From Paenibacillus albiflavus (GTDB taxonomy: Bacteria; Bacillota; Bacilli; Paenibacillales; NBRC-103111), in the NCBI RefSeq assembly GCF_004344915.1, contig NZ_SKFG01000019.1:1-55616 (forward strand): a stretch of 55,616 bases of DNA. Direction: 5' to 3'. This document shows positions 25,787 to 35,066 of the stretch, one piece after another. Below the pieces are notes generated by a model. It had not been told where the DNA came from, did not search any database, and saw nothing but the letters and a program-made list of their open reading frames with translations. The stretch's first letter is position 1, and each line of letters begins with the position of its first letter. The translations under genes were made by a program, and so were the position numbers.

Positions 25787-27316
25787 TTAATGAGAGAACT
25801 TCGCAACTAAGTCTTCTAATTCATCAGCTAACTTCATTAATGTATCTGATACATCTAATATCATTTCAATTCCCTTTTGTTGTTCTTCCATCGAATGAGC
25901 GACCATACTAGCGGCAGATTCATTATGTTCTGCAATTGCAGAAACCTCTTCAACAGAAGCAGATACTTGCTGACTGCTTGCTGACATTTCCTCTGCTATG
26001 GCCGACATTTCTTCAATTTGGCTGGCAATAAGCTCCGAATCTTTCACGATATTTTCAAAAGATTGACCAACTTCATGGATGACTTTAATTCCAGTGCTAA
26101 CATTATGGATTCCGGCAATCATAACTTCTACCGTAGCATCTGTACTCACATGTATCTCATGAATAAGTTCTGCAATTTCTTTAGCGGATTCTTGTGATTG
26201 TTCGGCTAATTTCCTTACCTCGCCAGCAACTACAGCAAATCCTTTTCCATTCTCTCCAGCTCTTGCTGCTTCAATGGCAGCATTTAATGAAAGAAGATTG
26301 GTTTGCCGAGAAATTGAACCTATCACTTGTACAATTTCATCAATTTTGTCCGTTCGCTCTCTTAACATCATGATCGTATCAGATAGTTCTTGAACCGATT
26401 GATTGATTGTGCTCATTTGCACTACAGCTGATTCTACAATCTTGTCGCCGTTTTTAGCCACTTGTACTGTCGATCGCGAATGCTCCGAAATATAATTAGA
26501 CGTCTCAGCAACTTTTTGGATACCCGTGGACATTTCATTCATTGCCGTTGCACTTTCTTTTGTTGCCGAGGCCTGTTGTTGTGCCGTTGTTGTGACTTGC
26601 TGCATCGTATCAACTATATTTTGGCTTTCCATAGTTGATTTCTTAATATTTATGGACAAGGTAGTCGAAGTATCTATGATTTGTTTTGACGCCACAGCAA
26701 TATTCGATAGAATATGCTTTAAATCTTTCGCTTTTATTTCATTTTCTTTTTCTAGCTGCAGCGTATATTTCTTTTTTGTATAAACCTGCAAGATCGTTGC
26801 ACCACTTGTCAAAATTAGAAAAATCGCATGAATCATCAATAAACCGAAATGATAGTTGCTCGTTCCGCAAAGCAATTCCGGGGCAAAAAAGTAGCCAGCA
26901 AAATGCTGTACTGCAAAAATAACGGTACTAATTAATATAAGGGGAATGGATTCATAGTAGGAAATGGCGGCAATAACCATAAAAATGGAAAAATGATACT
27001 CGACCATTCCGTTTCCGCCAGCAATGATGGAAATACTGCCAAACGTTAATGTCAATGTGTTTAATAAGGGAAGATATTTTTTATATCGAGAATTTGTGAA
27101 GGTTATTACAACAGATATTAGCCCCAATAGGATTGGAATGGTGAATATGATATTCAGTAAAAAAAGAAATCGTCCAGGCACCGCATTCATTTTATTAAAA
27201 AATAGATAATCACCGAAAATGTTATACACCCTATGTAAAAGATGTACGACTGCGGATAAACCCATCACCCCTATCGATAGTATGAGCATTATACGATTTT
27301 TATCTTGCTTTAGCAT
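25787..27316 (-). CDS. Methyl-accepting chemotaxis protein with polytopic membrane input domain
   Basis: The 509-residue protein has about six membrane helices in residues 10-190, no large periplasmic domain and no clear HAMP. The cytoplasmic part is a full signalling domain, with the hairpin tip around [19 protein letters not shown] and [16 protein letters not shown] that contacts CheA/CheW. The membrane part probably senses a ligand or membrane state directly. I start at ATG 27316 because GGGGGAAG lies seven bases upstream; the open frame to 27340 has no ribosome site. Single gene. Confidence 0.88.
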   Translation of the reverse strand: MLKQDKNRIMLILSIGVMGLSAVVHLLHRVYNIFGDYLFFNKMNAVPGRFLFLLNIIFTIPILLGLISVVITFTNSRYKKYLPLLNTLTLTFGSISIIAGGNGMVEYHFSIFMVIAAISYYESIPLILISTVIFAVQHFAGYFFAPELLCGTSNYHFGLLMIHAIFLILTSGATILQVYTKKKYTLQLEKENEIKAKDLKHILSNIAVASKQIIDTSTTLSINIKKSTMESQNIVDTMQQVTTTAQQQASATKESATAMNEMSTGIQKVAETSNYISEHSRSTVQVAKNGDKIVESAVVQMSTINQSVQELSDTIMMLRERTDKIDEIVQVIGSISRQTNLLSLNAAIEAARAGENGKGFAVVAGEVRKLAEQSQESAKEIAELIHEIHVSTDATVEVMIAGIHNVSTGIKVIHEVGQSFENIVKDSELIASQIEEMSAIAEEMSASSQQVSASVEEVSAIAEHNESAASMVAHSMEEQQKGIEMILDVSDTLMKLADELEDLVAKFSH

Positions 27317-27579
27317 GCTATTACTTCCCCCTATGTACATAACTCTAGTAATAGTTTACCAAACTGATCTGAATAACTATATAGATTTTTTACAATCGAA
27401 AAAAACGCACTCGTATCTCCGAATAATAACCACTATTTATGATACGGTTCAGCTTAACGGGGTATCGGCGAAAAAACGAAAGGAGCATGCCGCGGCAGCT
27501 CCCTGATCGTTTATAGAGCAATTATACATTGAACTTCCGCACACGTTAGCTTAGCGCAAGTCGTAACGGTATCTTGGTG

Positions 27580-28128
27580 TTAAATTTCTCTTCCGAAATT
27601 CATAACCGTTCTATACATTTTTTCTGCTTCGATTGGACTTTCTTTTGCCGTCATATGGTGCGGAATAACACGGCAAACTTGAACCGGTCCGCCGAACACA
27701 GCCGACCTATACTTGTCTACATGCTTCTTCGACAAGGGGCGGTTATAATAGCCGGGTACGTATTTATTGATCATTTCCTGAAGCACATGGGTGGCTTCGT
27801 CCAAATCTGCGATTGGCTCAGCTTGTCCAAATATCATTACGCTCATATAAGCCGTATCCGTTTTGGCAGGTACCGGATCCGTGATGGTCCCGTATTCCTC
27901 ACATACCGTAAAACATACCTCTGCATTTTCATTCATGACATGATTACGCCTTCCATCTCCGGCCCCGTGAAAATAGAGCTTCCCCTCAGTCCACACATAA
28001 TTAAGCGGTACAACATAGGGCAGGTTCCCATCAACCAACCCAAGATACCCAATTCTCGCATGATGAAGGAAACTTTCAATTTTCTCTTGATCCCGGCATT
28101 CCCTGATCTTATAACGAACCGAATTCAT
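27580..28128 (-). CDS. Pyridoxamine 5'-phosphate oxidase-family flavoprotein
   Basis: The 182-residue protein has the split-barrel FMN fold of the PNPOx-like/NimA group: IGYLGLVDGNLPYVVPLNYVW, LYFHGAGDGRRNHVMNENAEVCFTV and VFGGPVQVCRV. Such proteins bind FMN or heme; some reduce nitro compounds. The catalytic role cannot be named. The start at ATG 28128 has GGGGAG eight bases upstream, which decides against 28173. It is divergent from a MocR-type regulator, which probably controls it. Confidence 0.82.
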   Translation of the reverse strand: MNSVRYKIRECRDQEKIESFLHHARIGYLGLVDGNLPYVVPLNYVWTEGKLYFHGAGDGRRNHVMNENAEVCFTVCEEYGTITDPVPAKTDTAYMSVMIFGQAEPIADLDEATHVLQEMINKYVPGYYNRPLSKKHVDKYRSAVFGGPVQVCRVIPHHMTAKESPIEAEKMYRTVMNFGREI

Positions 28129-28247
28129 TTCAAAATCTCCCCTTTCACTCGTAACATATTCATCCCACCCCAAACCCCGATACTATTCTAGAGTGCAGCA
28201 ATGACCCGGTTGCAAATACCGGCGTTATTACGGTAGTATATCAGTGA

Positions 28248-28294
28248 ATGGATTGCGTTAAAACATCCAAACATCACGATTATGAGCAATCCAT
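28248..28294. promoter_or_regulatory. Inverted repeat between MocR and PNPOx-like genes
   Basis: ATGGATTGC (28248-28256) and GCAATCCAT (28286-28294) form a perfect 9-bp inverted repeat with 29 bases between. It lies in the divergent intergenic gap, where a MocR-type dimer could bind both halves. The role is inferred from position. Confidence 0.5.
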
Positions 28295-28339
28295 AATGAG
28301 TATTTTATGATTGGAATTTCTAACTTGGAGATGTGTGCG

Positions 28340-29770
28340 ATGATGAAAGTAATTCGTAATGATAAGCGACCAATCTGGCAGCAATTGCTTGATCAAGCGA
28401 TTCATAATATTACTAGCGGGATCTGGGCGCCAGGGGAATTGCTGATTCCTTCCCGTGAACTTGCTCACATGGTAGGTGTCTCTCGCTCAACGATACAGAT
28501 CGTCTATGAGGAATTGCTAAGTCGAGGCTATACGGTTACATCTCGCCGAGGAGGGACGCGGGTTAATAAATGGAAGCAAGCCACTGAATCAACGAAGGAA
28601 ATAATTGCAGATGGCCCCATCCCCCCCTCACTTCCTTTGTTAAACTCGGCTGTCGATCAATTACATGACTGGTTCGGAGGCCAAGAACAGCGAGAAGTGG
28701 ATGTTGATTTTAGTCCCCATGAACCCTATTTAGATGGGCAATTTCAAAAGAACTGGCGACAATCACTTCTTCACGCATCCGCTGCTATGGACTTATCAAA
28801 CTGGGCTTACGGTAATCCCTATGGTTTCACACCATTACGTGAGCAAATTCAGCGTTATTTATCACTTGAACGAGGCATCCATGTCCAAACAAATCAGATT
28901 CTGTTGACCTCAGGAGCTCAGCACAGTATTGACTTAATCGCACAATCCCTTTTAGCTGACGGGGACACTGTCTCTGTAGAAGATCCCGGTTTTCCAGCTG
29001 CCTGGATGGCGATGAAATATCGGCGTATGAATGTGGTGCCCGTTCCCGTTGATGAGTATGGTCTAGTGGTTGAGAAGATTCACCCACAATCCAAACTGAT
29101 CTTTACGACCCCTTCGCACCAGTGCGCGGTCGGGGTCGTTACGTCGGAACCGCGTAGGCAACAATTGCTACATAAGGCAGCTCAAGAACAATTCTGGATT
29201 ATTGAGGACGATTATGATAGTGAATTTCGATATCGCGGGGAACCACTTCCAACGCTGTTTAGCCAGGCATCTAATAATACCTTGTACCTCATGAGTTTTT
29301 CTAAAATGATTGCTCCAGGCATTCGAATTTCGGCTATCGTTGGCTCTATGGAGGCAATTGCTCAACTAGCCAGGGTACAGGAGCTGACTTACCGTCATCT
29401 TCCGATTATGGATCAGCTGACTCTAACCCACTTCATAAAGAATGGGCATTTTATGCGCCATATGAGAAGAGTCAGAAATGTGTACCGACGAAGACACGAA
29501 GCCATGACAAAGGCTATAATGGCTAGCGGTTTAGGGGAGCGTTTCACACTAAGTGGGATAGAAACGGGATTGCATATGTTCCTTGAAGCTGAAGAGTCAT
29601 ACGACGAAGAAACCGTAACAAAGTTAGCTCTTCAAAAGGGAGTACGTGTATACCCTCTTCGACCCTATTGTTTGGAAAGCAAACGAAAGGGATGGGTATT
29701 GGGGTTTGCAAAAGTAGATGAAGCATCGATTGAGCAGGGGATTCATCGTCTTGCGAAGTTGATCTTATAG
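28340..29770 (+). CDS. MocR-type (GntR/aminotransferase fusion) transcription regulator
   Basis: The 476-residue protein has an N-terminal GntR winged helix (PIWQQLLDQAIHNITSG, LIPSRELAHMVGVSRSTIQIVYEELLSRGY, about residues 10-75) and a fold-type-I aminotransferase domain (about 115-476). The PLP lysine lies in MSFSKMIAPGIRI, and EDDYDSEFRYRG is the PLP-ring aspartate motif. Members sense PLP or amino-acid adducts; PdxR controls vitamin B6 synthesis. Divergence from a PNPOx-like gene supports a B6- or flavin-linked role. Start at ATG 28340, GGAG nine bases upstream; the open frame to 28307 has none. Confidence 0.85.
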   Translation: MMKVIRNDKRPIWQQLLDQAIHNITSGIWAPGELLIPSRELAHMVGVSRSTIQIVYEELLSRGYTVTSRRGGTRVNKWKQATESTKEIIADGPIPPSLPLLNSAVDQLHDWFGGQEQREVDVDFSPHEPYLDGQFQKNWRQSLLHASAAMDLSNWAYGNPYGFTPLREQIQRYLSLERGIHVQTNQILLTSGAQHSIDLIAQSLLADGDTVSVEDPGFPAAWMAMKYRRMNVVPVPVDEYGLVVEKIHPQSKLIFTTPSHQCAVGVVTSEPRRQQLLHKAAQEQFWIIEDDYDSEFRYRGEPLPTLFSQASNNTLYLMSFSKMIAPGIRISAIVGSMEAIAQLARVQELTYRHLPIMDQLTLTHFIKNGHFMRHMRRVRNVYRRRHEAMTKAIMASGLGERFTLSGIETGLHMFLEAEESYDEETVTKLALQKGVRVYPLRPYCLESKRKGWVLGFAKVDEASIEQGIHRLAKLIL

Positions 29771-29869
29771 GGTCATCTTCACAAGCAAATTTCGTGGGTC
29801 CTCTACGCTCTTCCCACCCAAAAATTTAGCCGTCACTTACGGTACAGTTCAGCGTATCGTCATTCAGCG

Positions 29870-29897
29870 AAAAAAGGCACCCAACTAGGTGCCTTTC
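29870..29897 (-). terminator. Bidirectional terminator
   Basis: AAAGGCACC (29873-29881) and GGTGCCTTT (29888-29896) form a perfect stem with an A6 run on the left, giving T6 on the minus strand. It serves the ABC operon and possibly the convergent MocR gene. Confidence 0.88.
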
Positions 29898-29922
29898 GAG
29901 TCAAATAACTATAAACAACCTA

Positions 29923-30681
29923 TTATATTCCGATTTCCCTCATTTTCACCGCCACTTTCTCGACCCTGCCATCCATATCCGTCCCGTTAAACTTCGGAAG
30001 CTTCAGATCGCTGACGATGTTTCCATCACGCATAAATAAAATACGCTCCGTCCGCGCTGCAACATTGGCATCGTGGGTGACAAGCATTACCGCAGTCCCC
30101 TCTGAGTTGATTTCTGACAAGATATCCATAATCTCCTGCGCCGTTGTTGAGTTGAGCGCACCCGTAGGTTCGTCACCGAAGATAATTCTTGGGTTATTCA
30201 TAAGTGCGCGGCATATTCCCGCACGCTGGAGCTGACCTCCCGAAACCTGCGTAATGTCGCGCTTTTCCAGCTCCGCAATGCCAACTCTTTTCATAAGTGC
30301 TCTTGCTTTTCCCGTGATTTTGGCTGCGTTTTTTCTGTTGTCTCGCATGGACGGAAGAATGATGTTGTCTAGGATATTCAGATTTCGCAGCATCGTCGGC
30401 TGTTGGAACACAAATCCCATTGTTGTTCTACGTAGATCCGACAGCTCGTTCTCATCGACCTCCGATAAATCCTTGCCGTCAACAATGACTTTTCCACTGT
30501 TAACACGATCCGTCCCGCTCAGCGCAAACATCAGCGTTGATTTTCCCGAGCCGGATGGCCCCATCACCGCTACGAATTCACCCTCATTTATTTCCACGGT
30601 CACGCCATCCAAAACATTGCGCTTCTCGTCTCCCTCGCCAAAAGATTTTACGATATGGTCACCGATAATAATCTTATTCAT
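29923..30681 (-). CDS. ABC transporter ATP-binding subunit (MacB/LolD type)
   Basis: The 252-residue protein has Walker A (GPSGSGKST), the Q loop, the ABC signature (VSGGQLQRAGICRAL), Walker B (IIFGDEPTGAL) and the H loop (LVTHD), so it should be an active ATPase. The sequence is of the kind that pairs with FtsX-like permeases that work as mechanotransmission exporters or release factors. It follows the permease gene after a four-base gap with an AAGGAG site, and ends the operon. Confidence 0.92.
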   Translation of the reverse strand: MNKIIIGDHIVKSFGEGDEKRNVLDGVTVEINEGEFVAVMGPSGSGKSTLMFALSGTDRVNSGKVIVDGKDLSEVDENELSDLRRTTMGFVFQQPTMLRNLNILDNIILPSMRDNRKNAAKITGKARALMKRVGIAELEKRDITQVSGGQLQRAGICRALMNNPRIIFGDEPTGALNSTTAQEIMDILSEINSEGTAVMLVTHDANVAARTERILFMRDGNIVSDLKLPKFNGTDMDGRVEKVAVKMREIGI

Positions 30682-30685
30682 ATGC

Positions 30686-33004
30686 CTACTCCTTTATATG
30701 TTCGGAAATTTTGATTTGTCCTGCGCGTGAAGTGCCGATAATTGTTGCGATCAGTACCGAGCCTATCATTAGGAGCGGACTGAACAGATACGCAGAAAGC
30801 GGATTGACCGTAAAATGAAACTTAGACGCGCCAAATGATGAGATCGCCGCTCCAGCCAGCATTTCCCCGAGAGTGTTAGCCAAAAGCGTACCGAGAACAA
30901 TTCCGACAATCAGGACGAATACCGAACGCGAAATATACTGCGTCTTCATATCCGAGTTGGTGAAACCGAACGCTTTCATGACGGCAATAGAATATCTGTC
31001 TTTTGCGACAAGCATTTTCATAAACAACAGCGTAACCAATACCGTAATCAACAGCGCGACGACAATTGCCGATTTCGATGCCATTCCCACGGAGCGTATG
31101 GTTGAGCCGAATGTCTGTGCCATATATTCATCAATGTCCGAAACCTTCGCAAAATCAAATCTGTTCGCATATTCCGCAACCTTGCTGGCGGTAAGAGATG
31201 GATCCGAAAGCTCCGCACTGATCACATACCACATGATCTTCGCCGAATGGTCGGTGAACACAGCTTTTGCGGTTTTACCTCCATTCGTAATGTCCGAATA
31301 AATGCCGCTTACCGTGAGGTTTCGTTCCTTCCCCTCAATCGTCAGTGTAATGATATCGCCGACCTTTTTTCCGAGCTCACCCGCGTTCATAGCCGAAAGT
31401 GCAATTTCGTTGTCTGCAGTGGGTGCTCTGCCCTCGGAATATTCTACAGGGAATATGGAATGGTCGCCGAGCTCTATTTTCAACCTTTCCTCCGAACCGT
31501 CCCCCGTCTTTGTTTTGAATGTTTTTGTTGTAAACACGGTATACTTGGCAATGGTGCTGTCGCTACTCATCGTTTTTATAATTTCATCAGCTTTATCAGA
31601 CATATTGTCGGTCTGCTGAATATCTATACGCATATCGCTATTACCGATCCCCATATATTTGGTGAAGCTTTTGGAGGAAATCGTGTTGTGCAGATTCTGC
31701 GGAACAATAATGATAAATGCCGAAATCATCAACACCACAAGCATTGTCGCGTAAAGTTTTTTCCGTGCGAGAACATCTTTGACACCGAGAAAAACATTCG
31801 TGCTTAGCAGCCTGTTACTGCTTAGGTTAAAGCGCTTTGCGCCCGCGGCTTTTTCCTGCGAAGTGCCAAAGCGGATGGCTTCGGCAGCAGATATTTTACG
31901 AAAACGTCTCAACACTCCACTTACATAGGCTATGATTGCAAGGAATACAAGCAGGATGCCGATGATTCCAAACAACAAGGCAAAAGAGGAATTGTCGCTT
32001 TTACCCAAATTAAGTCGGATATTTTCAAGAAGCATGCCTTTGAATACAAAAGAAAGCGCGAAACCGACCATACAACCCGCCGCGGCAATCGCTGCATACT
32101 TAGCAAGATAAATTCTCTTTATGTCAGAAATCCGCAATCCAATTGCCTTCATAACGCCAATTTCGCGGTACTCATCTTCGACCTTCGCAAGAAGCGTAAA
32201 TCGTATGCACATCAATGCGATTACAACGACAAGCACGCTGACAAGAAGGATAACCCCTATCATCATTCCGTCGGAAAGCGCATTAAGCATTTTGAAAAGT
32301 GGATATGTAATTGTTGGTCCGTTCATTTCTAGACCTGCTGAAGTATATGCCGTTTCGAATTCGCTAAGCTTCGATAAATCCTTTAATCTAAACTCAATCA
32401 GATACTCAATATTTCCTAAATTTTCAAGCTCCTCAAAATCATGTTTACTGATCAGAAACCTCTTGGAAGAGGCAAGCATGGAATTCATTTGCGAATCACG
32501 AAGAAAACCCGTAACCGTAAATTCCTTCCCGCTTATGATCGCCTTATCGCCAACCTTTGTAATGCCGTCCTTTTTGTAGCTGATGGGAACATATAGCTCC
32601 CCGTCGGATACGTTTATAACACTACCGTCAAGATCAAGGAGATAATCGAACTTTTTGTTTTGTATACTGAACCCGTTGTCCTGAACACTACTGGCAAGCG
32701 ATCGGTCGCCAAATCGAATTTGCGAACCGTCCATGTTGAGGAATTCAACCACCTGAAATTCATCGACATTGCTATTGTGCTCAGCAAAAGCCTGTAGTCG
32801 CTCAGAATCGATCTCACCTGCATGCATCTGCATCAAATGCGGCGTTTTCGCCGTAGTCATGAGTTCATTAAGAGCTCCTGAAAGATTGACGATAAGGATC
32901 GCGGCAAGCGCAACAAGCATGGCTGCGGCAGCGACAAATATCGTTGTTGTTAGCGTTAATGCTTTGCTTTTCCGAATATCATTGCGAATTATTTTGTAAT
33001 ACAT
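30686..33004 (-). CDS. FtsX-like ABC transporter permease
   Basis: The 772-residue protein has two FtsX cores. There is an N-terminal helix, then a large extracytoplasmic part (about 40-225), three helices (GMMIGVILLVSVLVVVIALM, YAAIAAAGCMVGFALSFVF, FALLFGIIGILLVFLAIIAYV), then a second unit of the same form from about 405. The REIGVMKAIGL and YSIAVMKAFGF coupling helices contact the ATPase. It probably exports a drug, peptide or lipid, or releases it at the surface. Starts at 33004 with AGAGGTGA; the MFS gene overlaps it by 16 bases. Confidence 0.88.
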   Translation of the reverse strand: MYYKIIRNDIRKSKALTLTTTIFVAAAAMLVALAAILIVNLSGALNELMTTAKTPHLMQMHAGEIDSERLQAFAEHNSNVDEFQVVEFLNMDGSQIRFGDRSLASSVQDNGFSIQNKKFDYLLDLDGSVINVSDGELYVPISYKKDGITKVGDKAIISGKEFTVTGFLRDSQMNSMLASSKRFLISKHDFEELENLGNIEYLIEFRLKDLSKLSEFETAYTSAGLEMNGPTITYPLFKMLNALSDGMMIGVILLVSVLVVVIALMCIRFTLLAKVEDEYREIGVMKAIGLRISDIKRIYLAKYAAIAAAGCMVGFALSFVFKGMLLENIRLNLGKSDNSSFALLFGIIGILLVFLAIIAYVSGVLRRFRKISAAEAIRFGTSQEKAAGAKRFNLSSNRLLSTNVFLGVKDVLARKKLYATMLVVLMISAFIIIVPQNLHNTISSKSFTKYMGIGNSDMRIDIQQTDNMSDKADEIIKTMSSDSTIAKYTVFTTKTFKTKTGDGSEERLKIELGDHSIFPVEYSEGRAPTADNEIALSAMNAGELGKKVGDIITLTIEGKERNLTVSGIYSDITNGGKTAKAVFTDHSAKIMWYVISAELSDPSLTASKVAEYANRFDFAKVSDIDEYMAQTFGSTIRSVGMASKSAIVVALLITVLVTLLFMKMLVAKDRYSIAVMKAFGFTNSDMKTQYISRSVFVLIVGIVLGTLLANTLGEMLAGAAISSFGASKFHFTVNPLSAYLFSPLLMIGSVLIATIIGTSRAGQIKISEHIKE

Positions 33005-34287
33005 AAGTCACCTCTGTCTTCAAGCCTTTTCACCGATTTCAAATTGTACAAAATGATTGCAGTAACACATAACAAAATCCCAGCGATAATAATTAGTAAT
33101 CCCGTTCCTCTACCACTGCCCGTACCGATGATCTGTCCCACACTGTCAGCAAGTACTCCGCCTTCAACTAACAAAGGAGTGAACACATAATCCGCAAGCA
33201 CACCCGAAAATCCATAAGCGGCAACAAATCCAAGCTGTGATATTAACCCTATAAGTGACCACGCTCTGCCCTGAACGGAATTATCAATGTTTGTGCGACA
33301 AAGAAAATCTAAGCTTACGTTGGCAAATGGCATCATTGAAAAAAAGAGAAAACCCGAAATACAGATCAAAACAATATTTTCACGTAATCCGAACACCGCC
33401 ATAAACAATCCTACGAAAAACAATGAAATCGAAAGAAGTTTTACATAACCCTTTTTTATCGGAAGAAATCCGATGAATACGCTGGATACAAGCATGCCCG
33501 TAGCGACAATGGTCTCGACCGTCCCTACGACGGTGCTGTTCGTAAAAGCAAGCAGCATTGGTATGGAGAGTGTTTCAATTACTCCTAGGAAGAATGTCAG
33601 CACCGATGTCATAATCACAAGAACAAGCACGCCCCTATTTTCTGCAATGGCACCCCAGCCTTCTTTGAATTCTCGAATAAACGATTTGGCCTGTTCACTC
33701 GCCTTGGAAGCAAGACCTCGACGAACGGCAAGAGTTGTAGGAACCGTAACTAAAAAAGTGCAAATGTCAATAACAAGCAGTTGCTTGATATCCGAAACGG
33801 TGAGCAGAAATCCCGCAATGATCGGAGAAATTAGAAATTTGGCCGAACCCGCTACCTGGACAAGACCGCTTGCCTTGGAGTACTGCTCTTCGGTAAGCAA
33901 ATCCGTAACCGTCGCTTTGTATGCCGGATCGAGTAATGATGAAAATACCGAGCTTATAGTAACACCTACGCAAATTTGCCATAACTGTGCTTCTCCATTG
34001 AGCATGCACATCAGAATAAATATAAGCCCCAATGCAGAAAGGCCATCGCCTAGAACCATTAAAAGCCTGCGGTCATAAAGGTCTGCAAGCACACCCGCAA
34101 ATACACTTAAGAGAAGCGACGGCATAAAAGCCAGCAAGGTTACAAGCGCCATTGCCGATGCCTTTCCCGTCTGCTGGAATACGTAGATCCCAAGCCCGAA
34201 CGCCGTCAGCCCGCCTCCGATCGATGAAATAAACTGTCCTGACCATAAAACAAGAAATCTCCTGAAAGGGTTCCTTGAATCATTCAT
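32989..34287 (-). CDS. MFS efflux transporter
   Basis: The 432-residue protein has 12 membrane helices of the MFS_3 (enterobactin-exporter/macrolide-efflux-like) type, with the loop motif GVLADLYDRRLLMVLGD between helices 2 and 3. The start at ATG 34287 has GGAGG five bases upstream; a longer frame to 34311 lacks one. It overlaps the TetR gene by eight bases and the permease by 16 bases, so the four genes are one transcript. Substrate unknown, probably an antimicrobial or a membrane-active compound. Confidence 0.85.
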   Translation of the reverse strand: MNDSRNPFRRFLVLWSGQFISSIGGGLTAFGLGIYVFQQTGKASAMALVTLLAFMPSLLLSVFAGVLADLYDRRLLMVLGDGLSALGLIFILMCMLNGEAQLWQICVGVTISSVFSSLLDPAYKATVTDLLTEEQYSKASGLVQVAGSAKFLISPIIAGFLLTVSDIKQLLVIDICTFLVTVPTTLAVRRGLASKASEQAKSFIREFKEGWGAIAENRGVLVLVIMTSVLTFFLGVIETLSIPMLLAFTNSTVVGTVETIVATGMLVSSVFIGFLPIKKGYVKLLSISLFFVGLFMAVFGLRENIVLICISGFLFFSMMPFANVSLDFLCRTNIDNSVQGRAWSLIGLISQLGFVAAYGFSGVLADYVFTPLLVEGGVLADSVGQIIGTGSGRGTGLLIIIAGILLCVTAIILYNLKSVKRLEDRGDLCITK

Positions 34288-34927
34288 TGCTTCCTCCATT
34301 TCTACCACCAAACATCTTCATGATGTACGTTAGGCTACCGCTTTCGACTCCTAGCAGCCTTTCGATGTTGAAAACAAACGCCTGCATGCGTATAACAAGC
34401 TCTTCATTCGTCATTTGAACCATATCACCATCAAAAACGGTATTGGCATAAGTCACAACCATTTCCATGCATTCATATGGGAAAGGCGTGCTGAATAGTC
34501 CCTGCTCTATCCCTTCGCGGATGATTTCCGCCAGGATCGGCGTAATACCGTTGATGATGACCTTTTGTATTTTCTGATGCATCAGCGCATTCTGCGGCTT
34601 GTGGATGTGCTCCATAATTTCTTTGCTGCTTCCTCCACTTACATTCAGAGCCATAACAACGCGAATAATCCGCTCGACTACGGGTATGCTTTTGTCTAAG
34701 GCAATTTCTTGCGCCGCACTTAAAAGACGATCATTATACCGATCAATTAGTGCGTCCATAATATCCTCCTTCGACTTGAAGTGATGATACAATGTCCCAC
34801 GTGCAATTCCGACCTTTTCGAGAATATCGTTTGTACTTGTACCGTCAAAGCCCTTCTGACCAAACAGTTCATCAGCCGCATCAAGTATTTCGTTCTTGCG
34901 TTCTTCTGCTTTTTTCACAACTCTCAT
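34280..34927 (-). CDS. TetR-family repressor of the efflux operon
   Basis: The 215-residue protein has the N-terminal TetR helix-turn-helix (NEILDAADELFGQKGFDGTSTNDILEKVGIARGTLYHHFKSKEDI, about residues 11-56) and an unrelated ligand domain. It is first in the operon with an MFS pump, FtsX permease and ATPase. A near-perfect dyad lies just upstream, so self-repression relieved by the pump substrate is likely. GGAGG ribosome site, five or six bases from ATG. Confidence 0.9.
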   Translation of the reverse strand: MRVVKKAEERKNEILDAADELFGQKGFDGTSTNDILEKVGIARGTLYHHFKSKEDIMDALIDRYNDRLLSAAQEIALDKSIPVVERIIRVVMALNVSGGSSKEIMEHIHKPQNALMHQKIQKVIINGITPILAEIIREGIEQGLFSTPFPYECMEMVVTYANTVFDGDMVQMTNEELVIRMQAFVFNIERLLGVESGSLTYIMKMFGGRNGGSNE

Positions 34928-34948
34928 TTTTGTGCCTCCATTTTAATC

Positions 34949-34997
34949 GACCGACTGTCTGTCTATAAAATAATAGCATGCTTTACTTTTTTGTCAA
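34949..34997 (-). promoter_or_regulatory. Promoter and TetR operator of the efflux operon
   Basis: On the minus strand TTGACA (34997-34992) and TATTAT (34975-34970) are 16 bases apart. The dyad GACCGACTGTCTGTC (34949-34963) has half-sites GACNGAC and GTCNGTC around one base, directly downstream of the -10. This is a usual TetR-type operator place. Confidence 0.8.
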
Positions 34998-35066
34998 GGG
35001 ATTACAAGCAAAATAAAACGGCCTCAGTCCAATGGAATTTAGGACAAAGGCCGCTTAATTTTTGAC

